Shown here: positions 1 to 9,928 of the stretch, one piece after another
Layout of the letters: the number at the start of each line of letters is the position of its first letter
Numbering within the stretch: the first letter of the stretch is position 1
NCBI RefSeq assembly: GCF_000787575.1
Contig: NW_012236522.1
Span: forward strand, 62,001-126,000
DNA from: Acytostelium subglobosum LB1
Taxonomy: Eukaryota > Evosea > Eumycetozoa > Acytosteliales > Acytosteliaceae
Direction of reading: 5' to 3'
Length of the DNA stretch: 64,000 nucleotides
Notes under the pieces: generated by a model
What the model was told of the DNA's origin: nothing
What the model saw: only the letters and a program-made list of their open reading frames with translations
Database searches by the model: none
Program-made: the position numbers and the translations under genes

Positions 1-335
1 TTTGGTCCACTACTACTATCATTACTTCCTGCAGTGTATTTATGGGTCTTTGGTCCTCTATTACTACTACTACTATTATCTCTACTACTAATACTACTAC
101 TATTATTATTATTATTATTACTATTACTTTTATCATAGGGTTTGTTAAAGTTATTGAGTAGGTCTCTGATTTTGTTGACACTGTCGTTGTTGTTGTTGTT
201 GTTGTTATTGTTTGAAGATGATGAAGTATATAATCTACATGACCATCTTGGCATTAGACCAATACTGGTCAAATGCATACTACTCCCACCAATAACAGTA
301 GTAGTCAATCTAGATTTACAACTAGATAACAACAT
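1..335 (-). CDS. 5' part of an Asn/Ser-rich protein, possibly mitochondrial (runs off left edge)
   Basis: Open frame on the minus strand from an ATG at 335-333 through base 1, about 111 codons with no stop, so the gene continues outside the window. The first 35 or so residues are basic and hydroxylated with no acidic residue (MLLSSCKSRLTT, then MPRWSCRLYTSSSS), which resembles a mitochondrial targeting peptide. Asn and Ser runs follow, and then a less repetitive part ending in GPKTHKYTAG. The ATT/ACT triplet repeat at about 60-135 is therefore read as coding Asn/Ser codons. The ATG lies just downstream of an in-frame stop on the minus strand. I do not recognise a family. The reading rests on frame integrity and composition only. 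Confidence 0.5.
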   Translation of the reverse strand, partial: MLLSSCKSRLTTTVIGGSSMHLTSIGLMPRWSCRLYTSSSSNNNNNNNNNDSVNKIRDLLNNFNKPYDKSNSNNNNNNSSSISSRDNSSSSNRGPKTHKYTAGSNDSSSGP

Positions 336-882
336 TTATATAACTAAAGAATTATCTGTTTGTTCATTAATCAAGACTTTCGTTCGGGTTCAAAAAAAAG
401 ACACCCCAACTCAAACATGGTTTTTTTTTTACACTATCATCAATACTATTAATGTACCTAACTAGTTTTGATTAATATATATTAGGTTTATATTCTTATT
501 AAGATATAAATATTTATATCTTATTATTAAATGTAAAGTTGGAAGTAATATATAATCAAAAAAACATTTGGAATAAATCCGCTCAAATTCAACCAAATCA
601 TCCTCAAATGCCGTTCAATCAATATAGTTTCAAAAATAAATTAAATTTTTAATAACTCCCATCAATCCTCAAAAACTCCTTTATCACTCACACTATCAAT
701 CAATCAATCACACATTACGATTCAACTTCAACATCATCATCAATCATCACATTGTGTATTTATTTATACGAACATGTAAATATCATTCATGATTACTAAC
801 TTCAACAACAACAACTACAACAACACAATCAAGAGTGAATAATGACTGACCATCATTTATATTTCAATTCTAGAATACAGCA
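336..882. other. Divergent intergenic region
   Basis: AT-rich spacer between the minus-strand gene that starts at 335 and the plus-strand gene that starts at 883. It contains poly-A/T runs and ATCA repeats at about 700-720. No open frame or RNA gene is apparent. Confidence 0.5.
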
Positions 883-1254
883 ATGACTGAACAGAATCAA
901 CAACATAGATTGAGATTCCCACGTGGATTCCATGGCTACCCATACAACTATCACAAACTTGAAGGTTATGGTTTGCCAAAGGGATACGTCACTCTCCTTG
1001 GCATCGGTGTCACCTTTGGTGCCGTGGTAGTTCTAATGAGTGGATTCAGATCAACAAAGAGTATGTTATATGACCACATCATTCATTCATTCATTCATCA
1101 GTTCATTCATTCATTCATACTTACTAACCTTCAATCAATCATATTAATATTAGAACCACACGTATCTCAAACTGATCAATGGAACAATGCTACACTCCAG
1201 TATGCTAAAGATGTTAAGGCTGATCCAATTTACCATTTGCCACACGAGAAGTAG
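883..1254 (+). CDS. Small single-span membrane protein, possible respiratory-chain subunit
   Basis: Two exons, 883-1060 and 1154-1254, joined across a 93-nt GT-AG intron (starts GTATGT, rich in ATTC/ATCA repeats). The product is 92 residues: an N-terminal RFPRGFHGYPYNYH segment, one hydrophobic helix at about residues 36-55 (YVTLLGIGVTFGAVVVLM), then a polar tail ending ADPIYHLPHEK. Splicing keeps the frame and removes the low-complexity part that a read-through would contain. Small size, a single helix and a basic N-terminal side suit an accessory subunit of a mitochondrial inner-membrane complex (complex I or cytochrome oxidase type). That is inference, since I do not recognise the exact family. 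Confidence 0.7.
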   Translation: MTEQNQQHRLRFPRGFHGYPYNYHKLEGYGLPKGYVTLLGIGVTFGAVVVLMSGFRSTKSMLYDHIIHSFIHQFIHSFILTNLQSIILILEPHVSQTDQWNNATLQYAKDVKADPIYHLPHEK

Positions 1255-1774
1255 TAATTCAAGGTCCACAGAGTCACTCTCTTCAACCCATCAGGATGCA
1301 ATAATAATACTATCAAATAATCATAAATCATTGCCATATTACATTACTTACCATAAACCCAATTCAAATCACATTCAAACTTACTTCAATCAATCAATCA
1401 AGATGTAATCATAGACATTCACTGCAATTGTAATTGATTGATTGATTGACACAATCCTGGACTTCTCCACACATGCGTGAACTGAACTGGGATGACATGA
1501 GTGCCAGGCGCGAACCCAGGGCGCACAAAGATACTTCACAAGCTGATTCTTTTTTTATAATTTGTTGCTTTTGCATCTGTGTGTGTTTGAGTGAATGAAT
1601 GAATGAGGTTGTCAAACAAAGTTCAACTGGGGTAGGCTTCGCGTCTTGGAAAGTGTCGGTCAGCATCATCTATCACATCTTCAAACACATTACATCACAT
1701 CAATCAATCAATCAAACTAGTTTTATATTTATTATTATTATATATATATACATATATACACATATAGAAACAAT
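1255..1774. other. Intergenic region
   Basis: About 520 bases between two plus-strand genes. It holds ATCA runs at about 1393 and 1700-1713, and a TA-rich stretch (1739-1765) just before the vatF start codon that may hold core promoter signals. The minus-strand frame here is low complexity and not credible as a gene. Confidence 0.5.
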
Positions 1775-2323
1775 ATGGCCGCAAAGACTATGAGCGAGAA
1801 TGCACTGGTTGCTGTGATCGGTGATGAGGATATCGTCACTGGTTTCCTGTTGGCAGGCTGTGGACAGAAGGACGGAAAGAAGAAGAATGAGAACTTCATC
1901 GTCGTCGACAACAGTATGTGTTTGTTCACTCATGATCACCGAGGTCAGTCACTAACAATGCACGAACCAACAACTTCAGAGACACCAATTACCAAGATAG
2001 AGCAAGCATTCAGAACATTCACAACTAGAAACGACATTGCTATCGTCTTGATATCACAGAAAGTATGTTGTAGTTGTCAATGCGATCACATGTGACCTAT
2101 ACCTCGCGAAGTCATAGTGGCATGATCTGACTCGAACATCCCCATTCAATCAATCAAACAATCAATCAATCATAAATAGATCGCAGATGAGATTAGACCA
2201 ATGATCGATGAATACGCTCAAGTTATCCCAACCATTCTAGAGATCCCATCAAAGGATCATCCATACGACCCATCAAAAGACAGTGTTATGCTCAAGGTCA
2301 AGAGAATGACTGGTGCCGATTAA
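1775..2323 (+). CDS. vatF: V-type proton ATPase subunit F
   Basis: Three exons: 1775-1913, 1980-2062 and 2180-2323, giving 121 residues, the usual length of the family. Landmarks of V1 subunit F are present: AVIGDEDIVTGFLLAGCG near the N-terminus, FIVVDN, TPITKIEQAFRTF, then IVLISQ, and the signature ILEIPSKDHPYDPSKDS close to the C-terminus. Subunit F is part of the central stalk of the V1 sector and couples ATP hydrolysis to rotation, in dictyostelids on the contractile vacuole and endolysosomes. Both introns are GT-AG, and the second ends after ATCA repeats. The frame is continuous across all junctions. Confidence 0.95.
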
Positions 2324-2471
2324 GCGTGCTGCTGATTGTTACTTGTTTGTTTGAATACTGCAAGCATCATCAAACACAAGACAACGACGACGACGACAAC
2401 AACTACATCAACAACAACAACAACATATTCACCTCACCCGTCTATATCAATAGACAAGGCGGCCGCCACCC

Positions 2472-2681
2472 ATGTCATTAAATAACTACCTTAACCAATC
2501 AGTCAGTGGACAGACAGGCGTGGACTTGGACAGTGGACATACAGGAAGAGATGGATGTTGGGACTTGGCCGAGGAGAATGGAGCGGCCCTTTCAACTGCC
2601 GCCCATACACTCAACTCTGAGCCAGAGTCCACTAGCGAGTTTGATTTATTAGTACAAAGATTGAGAGACATAGAGAGATAG
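2472..2681 (+). CDS. Possible 69-residue acidic protein
   Basis: ATG frame ending at 2681, two bases before the stop codon of the minus-strand phosphatase gene. The product is polar and acidic, with a C-terminal SEFDLLVQRLRDIER stretch that looks like a short amphipathic helix. Composition is balanced and unlike the repeat-derived frames nearby, which favours a real gene. An upstream exon ending near 2453 is possible because an AG acceptor after TATCAAT precedes the ATG. No family recognised. Confidence 0.4.
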   Translation: MSLNNYLNQSVSGQTGVDLDSGHTGRDGCWDLAEENGAALSTAAHTLNSEPESTSEFDLLVQRLRDIER

Positions 2682-2682
2682 T

Positions 2683-3447
2683 CTATTGTGATTGATGTTG
2701 TTGGTCTGGCGGTGGCAAAGACTGCTTTGATGGATTGTGTAGTAGACCTTCTCGCTCAGCCCACCTCTTTAGACTCAGCTGGAAGCCAACGTTGGGCAGA
2801 CTTATTGGTCGGATTGATTTGATGTAGTCTGATGCCTCTCGCAATGAACAGCGGTTCGAGTACATTGTCCAGACGGTGCAGAGACATGGACTGCGACTGA
2901 CGCCCATCTGACAGTGAACAAACACTTTGCCATTGGCGCGTCGTGCCATCTCGATGAACTCGATAACACCAGGGAAGATGGCGCCAATGTCCTCCTCGGC
3001 CGTGTCGCGCAGCGGGAACTTCCTGTAGATGAATGGTTGCATTGGATGGTGCTCAAAGAAGTTGTCGCACTGCAATGACGCGTTGAGTACATGTGTGATG
3101 CCATGGCTGCGCAGCTGATCCAAGTTGGCGGCGACGCGTTCGCCACCCATAAACAGGTAGTCGGTGACCTGTGTGCAGACAGTCTCGTATCGCTTGAGCC
3201 CGTTCTCGTCCATCATCATCATATTATTATTGTTGTTGTTGGCTCTACTCAGGTCATCGCCGCCACACCCCAGCTCTGTTATTGTTGTTGTTAAAGTGCT
3301 CTGTAATGGATTGATTCCATTTAGGTCTATTACAAGTCTCTTCTTGCTCTGTAACAGTTGTTGTTGTCCTCGAGGAGAGAGTAAAGTGGTGTCTTGTTGT
3401 TGTTGTTGTTGACCTGCATTATTATGATGTTGATGATGATCCTCCAT
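2683..3447 (-). CDS. Dual-specificity protein phosphatase
   Basis: Single exon on the minus strand, 254 residues from the ATG at 3447 (MEDHHQHHNN). An upstream in-frame extension to 3627 is translated from ATCA-repeat leader sequence and is probably not coding. Residues 1-85 are low complexity (His, Gln, Asn, Met runs). Residues about 88-235 form a DUSP catalytic domain: YLFMGGERVAAN, ITHVLNAS, and the signature VHCQMGVSRS with catalytic Cys179 and Arg185; an Asp-containing loop (FPLRDTAEED) lies about 30 residues earlier, as expected for the general acid. Such enzymes remove phosphate from Ser/Thr and Tyr, often on MAP kinases; the substrate cannot be told. The C-terminus is Pro/Gln-rich. 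Confidence 0.9.
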   Translation of the reverse strand: MEDHHQHHNNAGQQQQQQDTTLLSPRGQQQLLQSKKRLVIDLNGINPLQSTLTTTITELGCGGDDLSRANNNNNNMMMMDENGLKRYETVCTQVTDYLFMGGERVAANLDQLRSHGITHVLNASLQCDNFFEHHPMQPFIYRKFPLRDTAEEDIGAIFPGVIEFIEMARRANGKVFVHCQMGVSRSPCLCTVWTMYSNRCSLREASDYIKSIRPISLPNVGFQLSLKRWAEREGLLHNPSKQSLPPPDQQHQSQ

Positions 3448-4798
3448 TATAATGGGATCACAAGTATGGCTATAGATCATTAATCGATTGATTGATTTGA
3501 TTGATTGATTGAATGAATGATTAATTGTGTAGAAGAGTCCGAGTCCTAGGATTGTATACAATGTTTGATTGTTGGATGGATGGATGGCCAACTGAAAAGA
3601 GAGAGTTGTTACTGGAGGTGCAATCACCTTGATATAAGATATATCGATATAAGTGTGAGAGTGGAAGGGTTGGACCTCAGGAGGGTTGGAGGGAGGACCA
3701 CAAGTAAAGGTTGTTGTTGGATGGGGTTGTGTGTGTTTGTTTGACTTAAGTTGTGTGTGTATGAATGAATGAAAGAATGAATAGTGTTGTCGTCCTCAAT
3801 CAATCGGTAATATTATTAGATGATGGATGATGTTCATAAGTGAGTAGGATGGATGAGACCTTGTTGTTGATTACACAATTGTTAAATTGAGGGTTCTATG
3901 TTCATCACTACTTCTGAAACGTTGCAACGTAAATTGGGATGGAAGTGAAAGTTTGTTGTTAATGGGCGATTAGGCGGTTGTAGATCAGATAGATAGAGAG
4001 AAGGTTGATAGGATCTGATCAAATAATAATATATATCTTATATTATTTGTTTGATTAATTAATTGTTGGTTAAATGATTGATTGCACGACATAATAATAT
4101 AAAAGGATGTCATCCTTATCTTGTTGTTTGCTTTGCTTCCTTTCATTCACTCAAGTGCAACTTCCCTCAAACCCCAATGTTCACCATCAAACAAGCTATG
4201 TTGGTTGGGCGAACCCAAGGTGTTAAAAATAGGTCATTTGGAAAGGAGCCACAAATGGATTGGAAGTTGGGAAGAGGGAGGGTACACAGTTTGCATTAAT
4301 AGCTAGTGAGTTGGATTATTATTATGATGACTTCTATTTATCCAAGTTCATTCATTTAGAATAGTATTTTTCCTGATTGGTATAGGTTCTTGAATATTAG
4401 TAATATATATCGAGCTATATTACTTCTTTCTTTAAGATTGAAATGAGGGAGCCAGTATCAAATCTTGGATGATTGGTCACCAGTAGACATTGGCCAATCA
4501 ATAAAGGCCCGGGCTTTTTATCTTCTTGGGACCCTCATCGCTCAAAACACACATGTTGAGAAATAATTTTTAAAAATACAACATCACTTCACACTACCAA
4601 CATCAATAAATGCGTCTCTCACTCGACTTCAAACTAAACTAAACTAATCTCTACCAAACAATATATTAATTACAACCTTTATTGTGTTTAATATAATATA
4701 ACAAAAGTTTAGAAGTAGGTCTACTTTTAGTTTTTAAACAGACATACGTCAACAGCAGGAACAGCAGCTAATCAATCAAACAATCAATCAAATTTAGA
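3448..4798. other. Long divergent intergenic region
   Basis: About 1.35 kb between the phosphatase gene and eIF2 alpha, which are transcribed away from each other. It contains ATCA/TGAT repeats (3483-3520, 4764-4795), a TATAAAA-like element at about 4096, and a near-palindrome at about 4503-4517 around GGCCCGGGC. Short frames at 4106-4306 (one with a hydrophobic start, one ending WIGSWEEGGYTVC) could belong to an unrecognised small exon but lack a convincing start. Confidence 0.45.
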
Positions 4799-6107
4799 AT
4801 GGCGGATTTCAATTGTCGCATGTACGAGAAGAAGTACCCAGAGGAGAATGAGTTGGTCATGGTTATGGTGCAGAGCGTTGGTGAGATGGGTGTCTACGTG
4901 TCATTGATGGAGTACAACAACATCGAAGGAATGATCCTGTTGACTGAGATTTCACGTCGTCGTATCCGTTCGCTGACAAAGCTCGTTAGAGTCGGCAGAC
5001 AAGAGGTTGTCGTCGTCGTCAGAGTCGATAAAGAGAAGGGATACATCGATTTGTCCAAGAGAAGAGTCACTCCAGAGGAGATTTCAAAGTGCGAGGATCG
5101 TTATAACAAGTCAAAGCATGTAGGTTTCGAGTCAGCGAGTTCATGGCCACAGACAGACAGATGTTACAGACAGTTTATGATCATTGGATACTGATACAAC
5201 TTGATCTTCACTATATGATAACATAGGTTCACAGCATCATTAGACATCTTGCGACCAGACTGACGAATGATGAGGTTACTGTTACACCAAAGCAACTATA
5301 TAATCAGTTCGGATGGGCTCTGTACACCAAGTACGGACATGCCTACGATGCATTCAGACTGGCCATCACGTAAGAATCATCATTGATCACCCCACATGTG
5401 TTGTTGATGACGATCAAAGACGACACTTTAAATACCCACCACCCTCCATACTGATCCCCTCCATTCAATCCTCACATTTACATATACAACAACAACAACA
5501 ACAGAGAGCCAGCAGTATTTGATGGCTTCGACATTAAGCCAGATCAGATGAAGTTGCTGATGGAGATTATCGCTCATAAATTAAAGCCACAGCCATTGAA
5601 GATCCGTGCCGACTTTGAGATGACATGTTTCGACTATGAGGGCATCGACGCCATCAAGGACTCTGTGCACGCCGCTCAGAACTTTGCCGTCCAGAACATT
5701 CCAAAGCTGCCAGAGAACGCCAGCGAAGCCGAGAAGGCCTTTGGCGTCGTCACTGTCACTCTGATCGCACCACCCCTCTACGTCATGGTTGGAACATTCG
5801 ACGACAAGGACAAGGGACTGGCGATGCTGAACCGCTGTGTCGAGGTGCTCAATGAGGAGCTCGAGAGGAGAAAGGGCAAGCTGACTGTTAAGATTCCAGT
5901 AAGTTGGCAATGGAGCGGCAGGACATCATCATCAATCAGAAGTATATCTAACAATCCTTGTACCTTCACCTTCACTTTATTTAGCCACGTGCAGTTGGAG
6001 CTTCCGACGACCAAGAGTTGGACGACCTTATGGAGCAGTTGGAGAGAGAGAACGAGCTGGTCGATGGCGACAACTCTGACGACGACAACGAGGACGACGA
6101 GAAATAA
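4799..6107 (+). CDS. eif2s1: Translation initiation factor eIF2 subunit alpha
   Basis: Four exons: 4799-5119, 5227-5369, 5505-5898 and 5985-6107, giving 326 residues, near the usual size. The N-terminal S1/OB domain carries [12 protein letters not shown], in which the serine (residue 52 counting Met, Ser51 by convention) is the known target of eIF2 alpha kinases such as GCN2. The helical domain follows ([14 protein letters not shown]), then [20 protein letters not shown] and the C-terminal domain ending in an acidic tail ([12 protein letters not shown]). eIF2 delivers initiator tRNA to the small ribosomal subunit, and phosphorylation of this subunit slows translation under stress. All three introns keep the frame. 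Confidence 0.97.
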
Positions 6108-7380
6108 ACATCAACAACTCAGCCTTGCTCACTGTTTGCATTACAATACATACATCCAAACAGATCAGAACAGATATTATTACTACTACTACAAGTGGCG
6201 ATAATAATAATGACAACAACAACAACAACAACAAGGATAATTATTCATGACCATACTACCTTGATTACTTGTTATTGTAGATTATTCCGGTAAACATTGT
6301 TCCATAGCTATGTATAATTTATGCTCCACATTAACATAATCTGTAGTACTTCACTGTCAGTCACCGGAGTATCAATGACATACCATGCAATGCCATGCCA
6401 TCACATTAGAGAGTGAAGCGTCAATTATATCAGTGGATTCGTGTGTGTGGAGTAGAGGTAAGTTGTGGATTACCTAATGTAATGGTAAGTGCGTAAGTAT
6501 AAACACGGTAATATAATCAATTGTGTGTGTGTATGTGTTTGTGTGTTGTCAATCAATCGTCTTCCCCTTCCTTCCTTAAGTGTCGACCCCTCGCTGTCCA
6601 ATCAATCAATCACAAGATGGGGCACCCACTCGATCACTTCAACCTCACACACACACACACTCAATCAACTACATTGACACAGATACAACCTCAAATAAGC
6701 ACACAATCATATACACTTTATACATGCAAACCAATCAACCAATCAATCTATCACCCCACACACCCACAGATGGACTACCTGATTGGAACCTGGATGATGG
6801 TAAATTAATCCATAATCCAAGTGATGATCCATCCTGGGAAAGATGGACGCCTATTGGATAATTGATGTGAGGTGGTGTGAGGAAGGGAGAAGTGATGTGG
6901 CTTGGTAGTCAGTGAGTGAGTGAGGTGTGAGGAGGGGAGAGAGAGAAGGTTGTAAAGATGATACCAAGCCAGCCAATGCTTTTTAAAACTAAAACAGGTT
7001 GTACATACCATATTCTGATTCTTGTTGTTGTCTTTGTTAACTCATTCTTACTCTCATTCACTCATTCACTCTCTCATTCTTCCCTTACTCTCACATGTGA
7101 ACGGACGCGCTGCTATTGAAGTCATTGGGTCAACCATCATCATTGTTCACACATATACATATATATTATTCACTTCTCTCCCATTCGACATAATCTTTGA
7201 ATCATCAACTACCATTGTCCTGCTAGCTGGCTATAATGCTAGCAGCTTGAGCTGTAATCATTCACAATCCATCATCAATAATAATAATTATATTATTGTT
7301 ATCACTTATAAGTAATAATAATCCATTATCCATTATCCAATAATCCTTGGTAACAACACATTCAAACATTGGATGGAAGA
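6108..7380. other. Intergenic region with one candidate orphan exon
   Basis: About 1.27 kb between eIF2 alpha and the SPX-EXS gene. It has GT-rich (about 6523-6545) and CA-rich (about 6646-6660) microsatellites and ATCA runs. Apart from the candidate exon listed separately (6772-6861), I see no gene. Confidence 0.45.
6772..6861 (+). CDS. Candidate terminal exon of an unrecognised small gene
   Basis: After a good acceptor (CCCACAG ending at 6771, preceded by ATCA repeats and a pyrimidine-rich stretch) one frame encodes GLPDWNLDDGKLIH and then NPSDDPSWERWTPIG before a stop at 6861. The composition (Trp-rich, acidic, non-repetitive) stands out from the surrounding repeat-derived frames. I could not find a convincing 5' exon: a donor near 6461 (AGAG|GTAAGT) fits the phase but its upstream frame is weak. 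Treat this as a hint of a small spliced gene. Confidence 0.25.
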   Translation, partial: GLPDWNLDDGKLIHNPSDDPSWERWTPIG

Positions 7381-9878
7381 ATGAAGTTTAGAAAGTGTCT
7401 AAAGAAGAATATTGTAGGACACTGGCGAGACAAGTACATTGACTATGAGTACTTGAAATCGTTGATAAATGATCCGGCCAGACTACCTCCTCAACACCAG
7501 ACTTCATCATCCTCTCTTCTGAGGATGTCTGGTGGATCAGTCTCAAATGAAAGTATGACAGTCAAGCCAATAGACAACAAAAATGAGGATGGACATCATA
7601 TGGAGATACCAATTCCAATACCAATGGCATGCTTGGAGAAACAGTTGAGCATCGATACAAGTTCAAACTCATTGAGACACACTTCATCAGACGTGTCATC
7701 AACCCCAACTCCTGGCAATTCCACAGACCAACTTTCATTGGACATTTCACCAGACTTTGGAGATAAGTCTACATCGAATACAAGTTTCCTGGTCGAATAT
7801 ATAAAGGAGGTGGACAAGATTGATAGTTTCTATCACTCACGATACATCAAGTTCATCAACAAGTGTGATGAGTTGGAGAAGATGGTCCAGTTTGTGGTAA
7901 GTATATATATTATAAGATTGATTGATTGTTGTTGGTTAACCAAATAATTGGCCAGGTGTCAAATGTCCAGGTAATCAACAAGAGAAACACATATTACATC
8001 AAGAATGGATACAGAGACTTGTATAGAAGTCTATCACTACTTGAATCATTTGGAGAGATCAATAGGAGAGGCTTTGAGAAGCTCCTGAAGAAGTGTGACA
8101 AAGACAATGAGGCGGTCTCTCATCAATGTAGAGAATACTCCCAACACAAGTCCTTCTGGGAGGGGAAGGAGGCTTCATTCCAGCTGCATCAGATCAGATT
8201 GGTCTACGCAAGGTACTTCACAGGTAATGACTTTAAGTTGGCCAAGGAGTCATTACGTACACAACAACCAGGAGAGAATACGAGGAGCCTCTTCCTGGTT
8301 GGTATTCAGATTGGACTCTGTCTGATCTTGACAATCATCAACATATACATCTATATGATATACTATCCACGAGCCAATCCACCACACGATGCACCAATGG
8401 CATGGTTATTGTTCCGAATCTCCCTGTTGCCCATACTCCTTGGACTTCTGTTCGCCATGCAGACATTCATATGGGATCGCACTGGCATCAACTATGTCTT
8501 CATATTCGATTTGAAGCCAGAGTATTCCAGGTCCACAATCAAATACCTCCAGTATGGCCTTTTCTTCATTATGTTTTGGCTAATCAGCTTCTTCTTGTAT
8601 ATTGAGAGCTCATCAAATCGATCAATGCTTAGGTATGTGTATGGAATGATCCCCTCCTAATTAATTATTTACTAACTATCAATAATATTCCAGGTCATCT
8701 TTACCTCCAATAATGTTCCCATTAATATTCATTGGACTATCACTGCTTGTAACAATCAATCCATTCCCGATAATGGCACATAAGACCAGGTTCTGGGTAC
8801 TTACTAGGATATCCAGGGTAGTCCGTGCACCATTTGTATGTACTTGAACATTCTCCAAACTACATCCACAGACTACTAACATCATCTCGCTCATCAATCA
8901 AGGTACAAGTCACATTCTCCGATTTCTTCATGTCCGTTCAATTATTGACATTGTCAGAGTTCTTCTTCAATATCCAATCAATGATATGTGTATTCAACCA
9001 TGCCGAGTTATATCAAGATGGTATGTTATTGATTGATTAATTGATGATAAACATGAACAACATACTAATGTATCTATGTTCCAGAGTTATCATTCTGTAA
9101 TGAGACTATCAATCTTGCTTTCCCTCTACTCAATGGATTGCCATATTACTTCCGAGTGATGCAGTGTGTTCGTCGCTATTATGAGACCCGACAGTTCTTC
9201 CCTCATATGACCAGTGCCATCCGTTCAATCATCTCCATAATCATACTTGTCCTATCATATTTAACGTTGATCACAACATGTAGGTATATATATTATTGAT
9301 AATGTACTTTGGTTTACCTTTTAACTCATCAATTGACTTTTAGTTAAAGGAGAATGGAGTCCACTTATGATCACATGGTTCTTGGTCAACAGTATTGGAA
9401 GTATGTACAAATGGTATGCGGATGTGGCCGTCGACTGGGGCTTCTTCCTGGACTACTCCAAGAACAAAGCCTTCCCTCTGAGAGAGAAACTGTATTTTAA
9501 GAGGAAATGGGTACGTCTTCATCACTCAACCATTCCATCAATCAATCACAAACTAACTCCAAATCAAACAAATAGATATATTATATTGCCATTGTTACAG
9601 ACCTGATGTTCAGGTATATGTGGCTATTGGTATTCTTAATAAGGAAGAACACCCAGCATAGATTGGATCATCCTTTATTCCTTTTCTTCTATTCCATGGG
9701 CGAGTTGGTGTGGTCGGCTCAGTTCATCTTCTTCCGTGTGGAAGCAGAGCACTGTCAAACCGCCGACAAGTATAGTCTATTCGTAGACATACCAGCACCA
9801 TTCAGCGACGAGTACAACCAATACCTCTTGAGTAAACAGGTTTTGGATACAAAAGAAAGTACGCTGCCCGATCAATAA
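7381..9878 (+). CDS. SPX-EXS domain protein, XPR1/SYG1-like phosphate exporter
   Basis: Seven exons: 7381-7896, 7956-8632, 8694-8835, 8903-9020, 9085-9279, 9344-9510 and 9576-9878; about 705 residues. The ATG at 7381 starts MKFRKCLKKNIVGHWRDKYIDYEYLK, the typical start of an SPX domain, whose lysines bind inositol pyrophosphates. The SPX domain is split by a Ser/Thr-rich insert and continues with VDKIDSFYHSRYIKFINK and the RRGFEKLLKKCDK helix. Several membrane spans follow (from about residue 285), then the EXS domain with FSDFFMSVQLLTLSEF, GLPYYFRVMQC and MYKWYADVAVDWGFF. XPR1 proteins export phosphate across membranes. The acceptor of exon 2 could instead be 15 bases downstream (7970) without changing frame. 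The intron before exon 4 contains a TACTAAC-like branch sequence. Confidence 0.92.
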
Positions 9879-9928
9879 ATTACACTCTTATCAGTTTTCC
9901 CCTTTACCGCCGTTTGGTCGTCTTGTCT

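Noticed and set aside
1495-1535. tRNA-like T-arm on the minus strand (GGGTTCGCGCC)
   Set aside because: The loop lacks the invariant A of the B box and no acceptor, D or anticodon stems could be drawn around it.
3448-3627. N-terminal extension of the dual-specificity phosphatase
   Set aside because: The extra 60 residues derive from ATCA-repeat leader sequence and lack conserved character; the ATG at 3447 is preferred.
4078-4306. Short frames with a hydrophobic start suggesting a secreted peptide
   Set aside because: Competing frames, a TATA-like element within the stretch and no clear start or splice signals; more likely promoter sequence.
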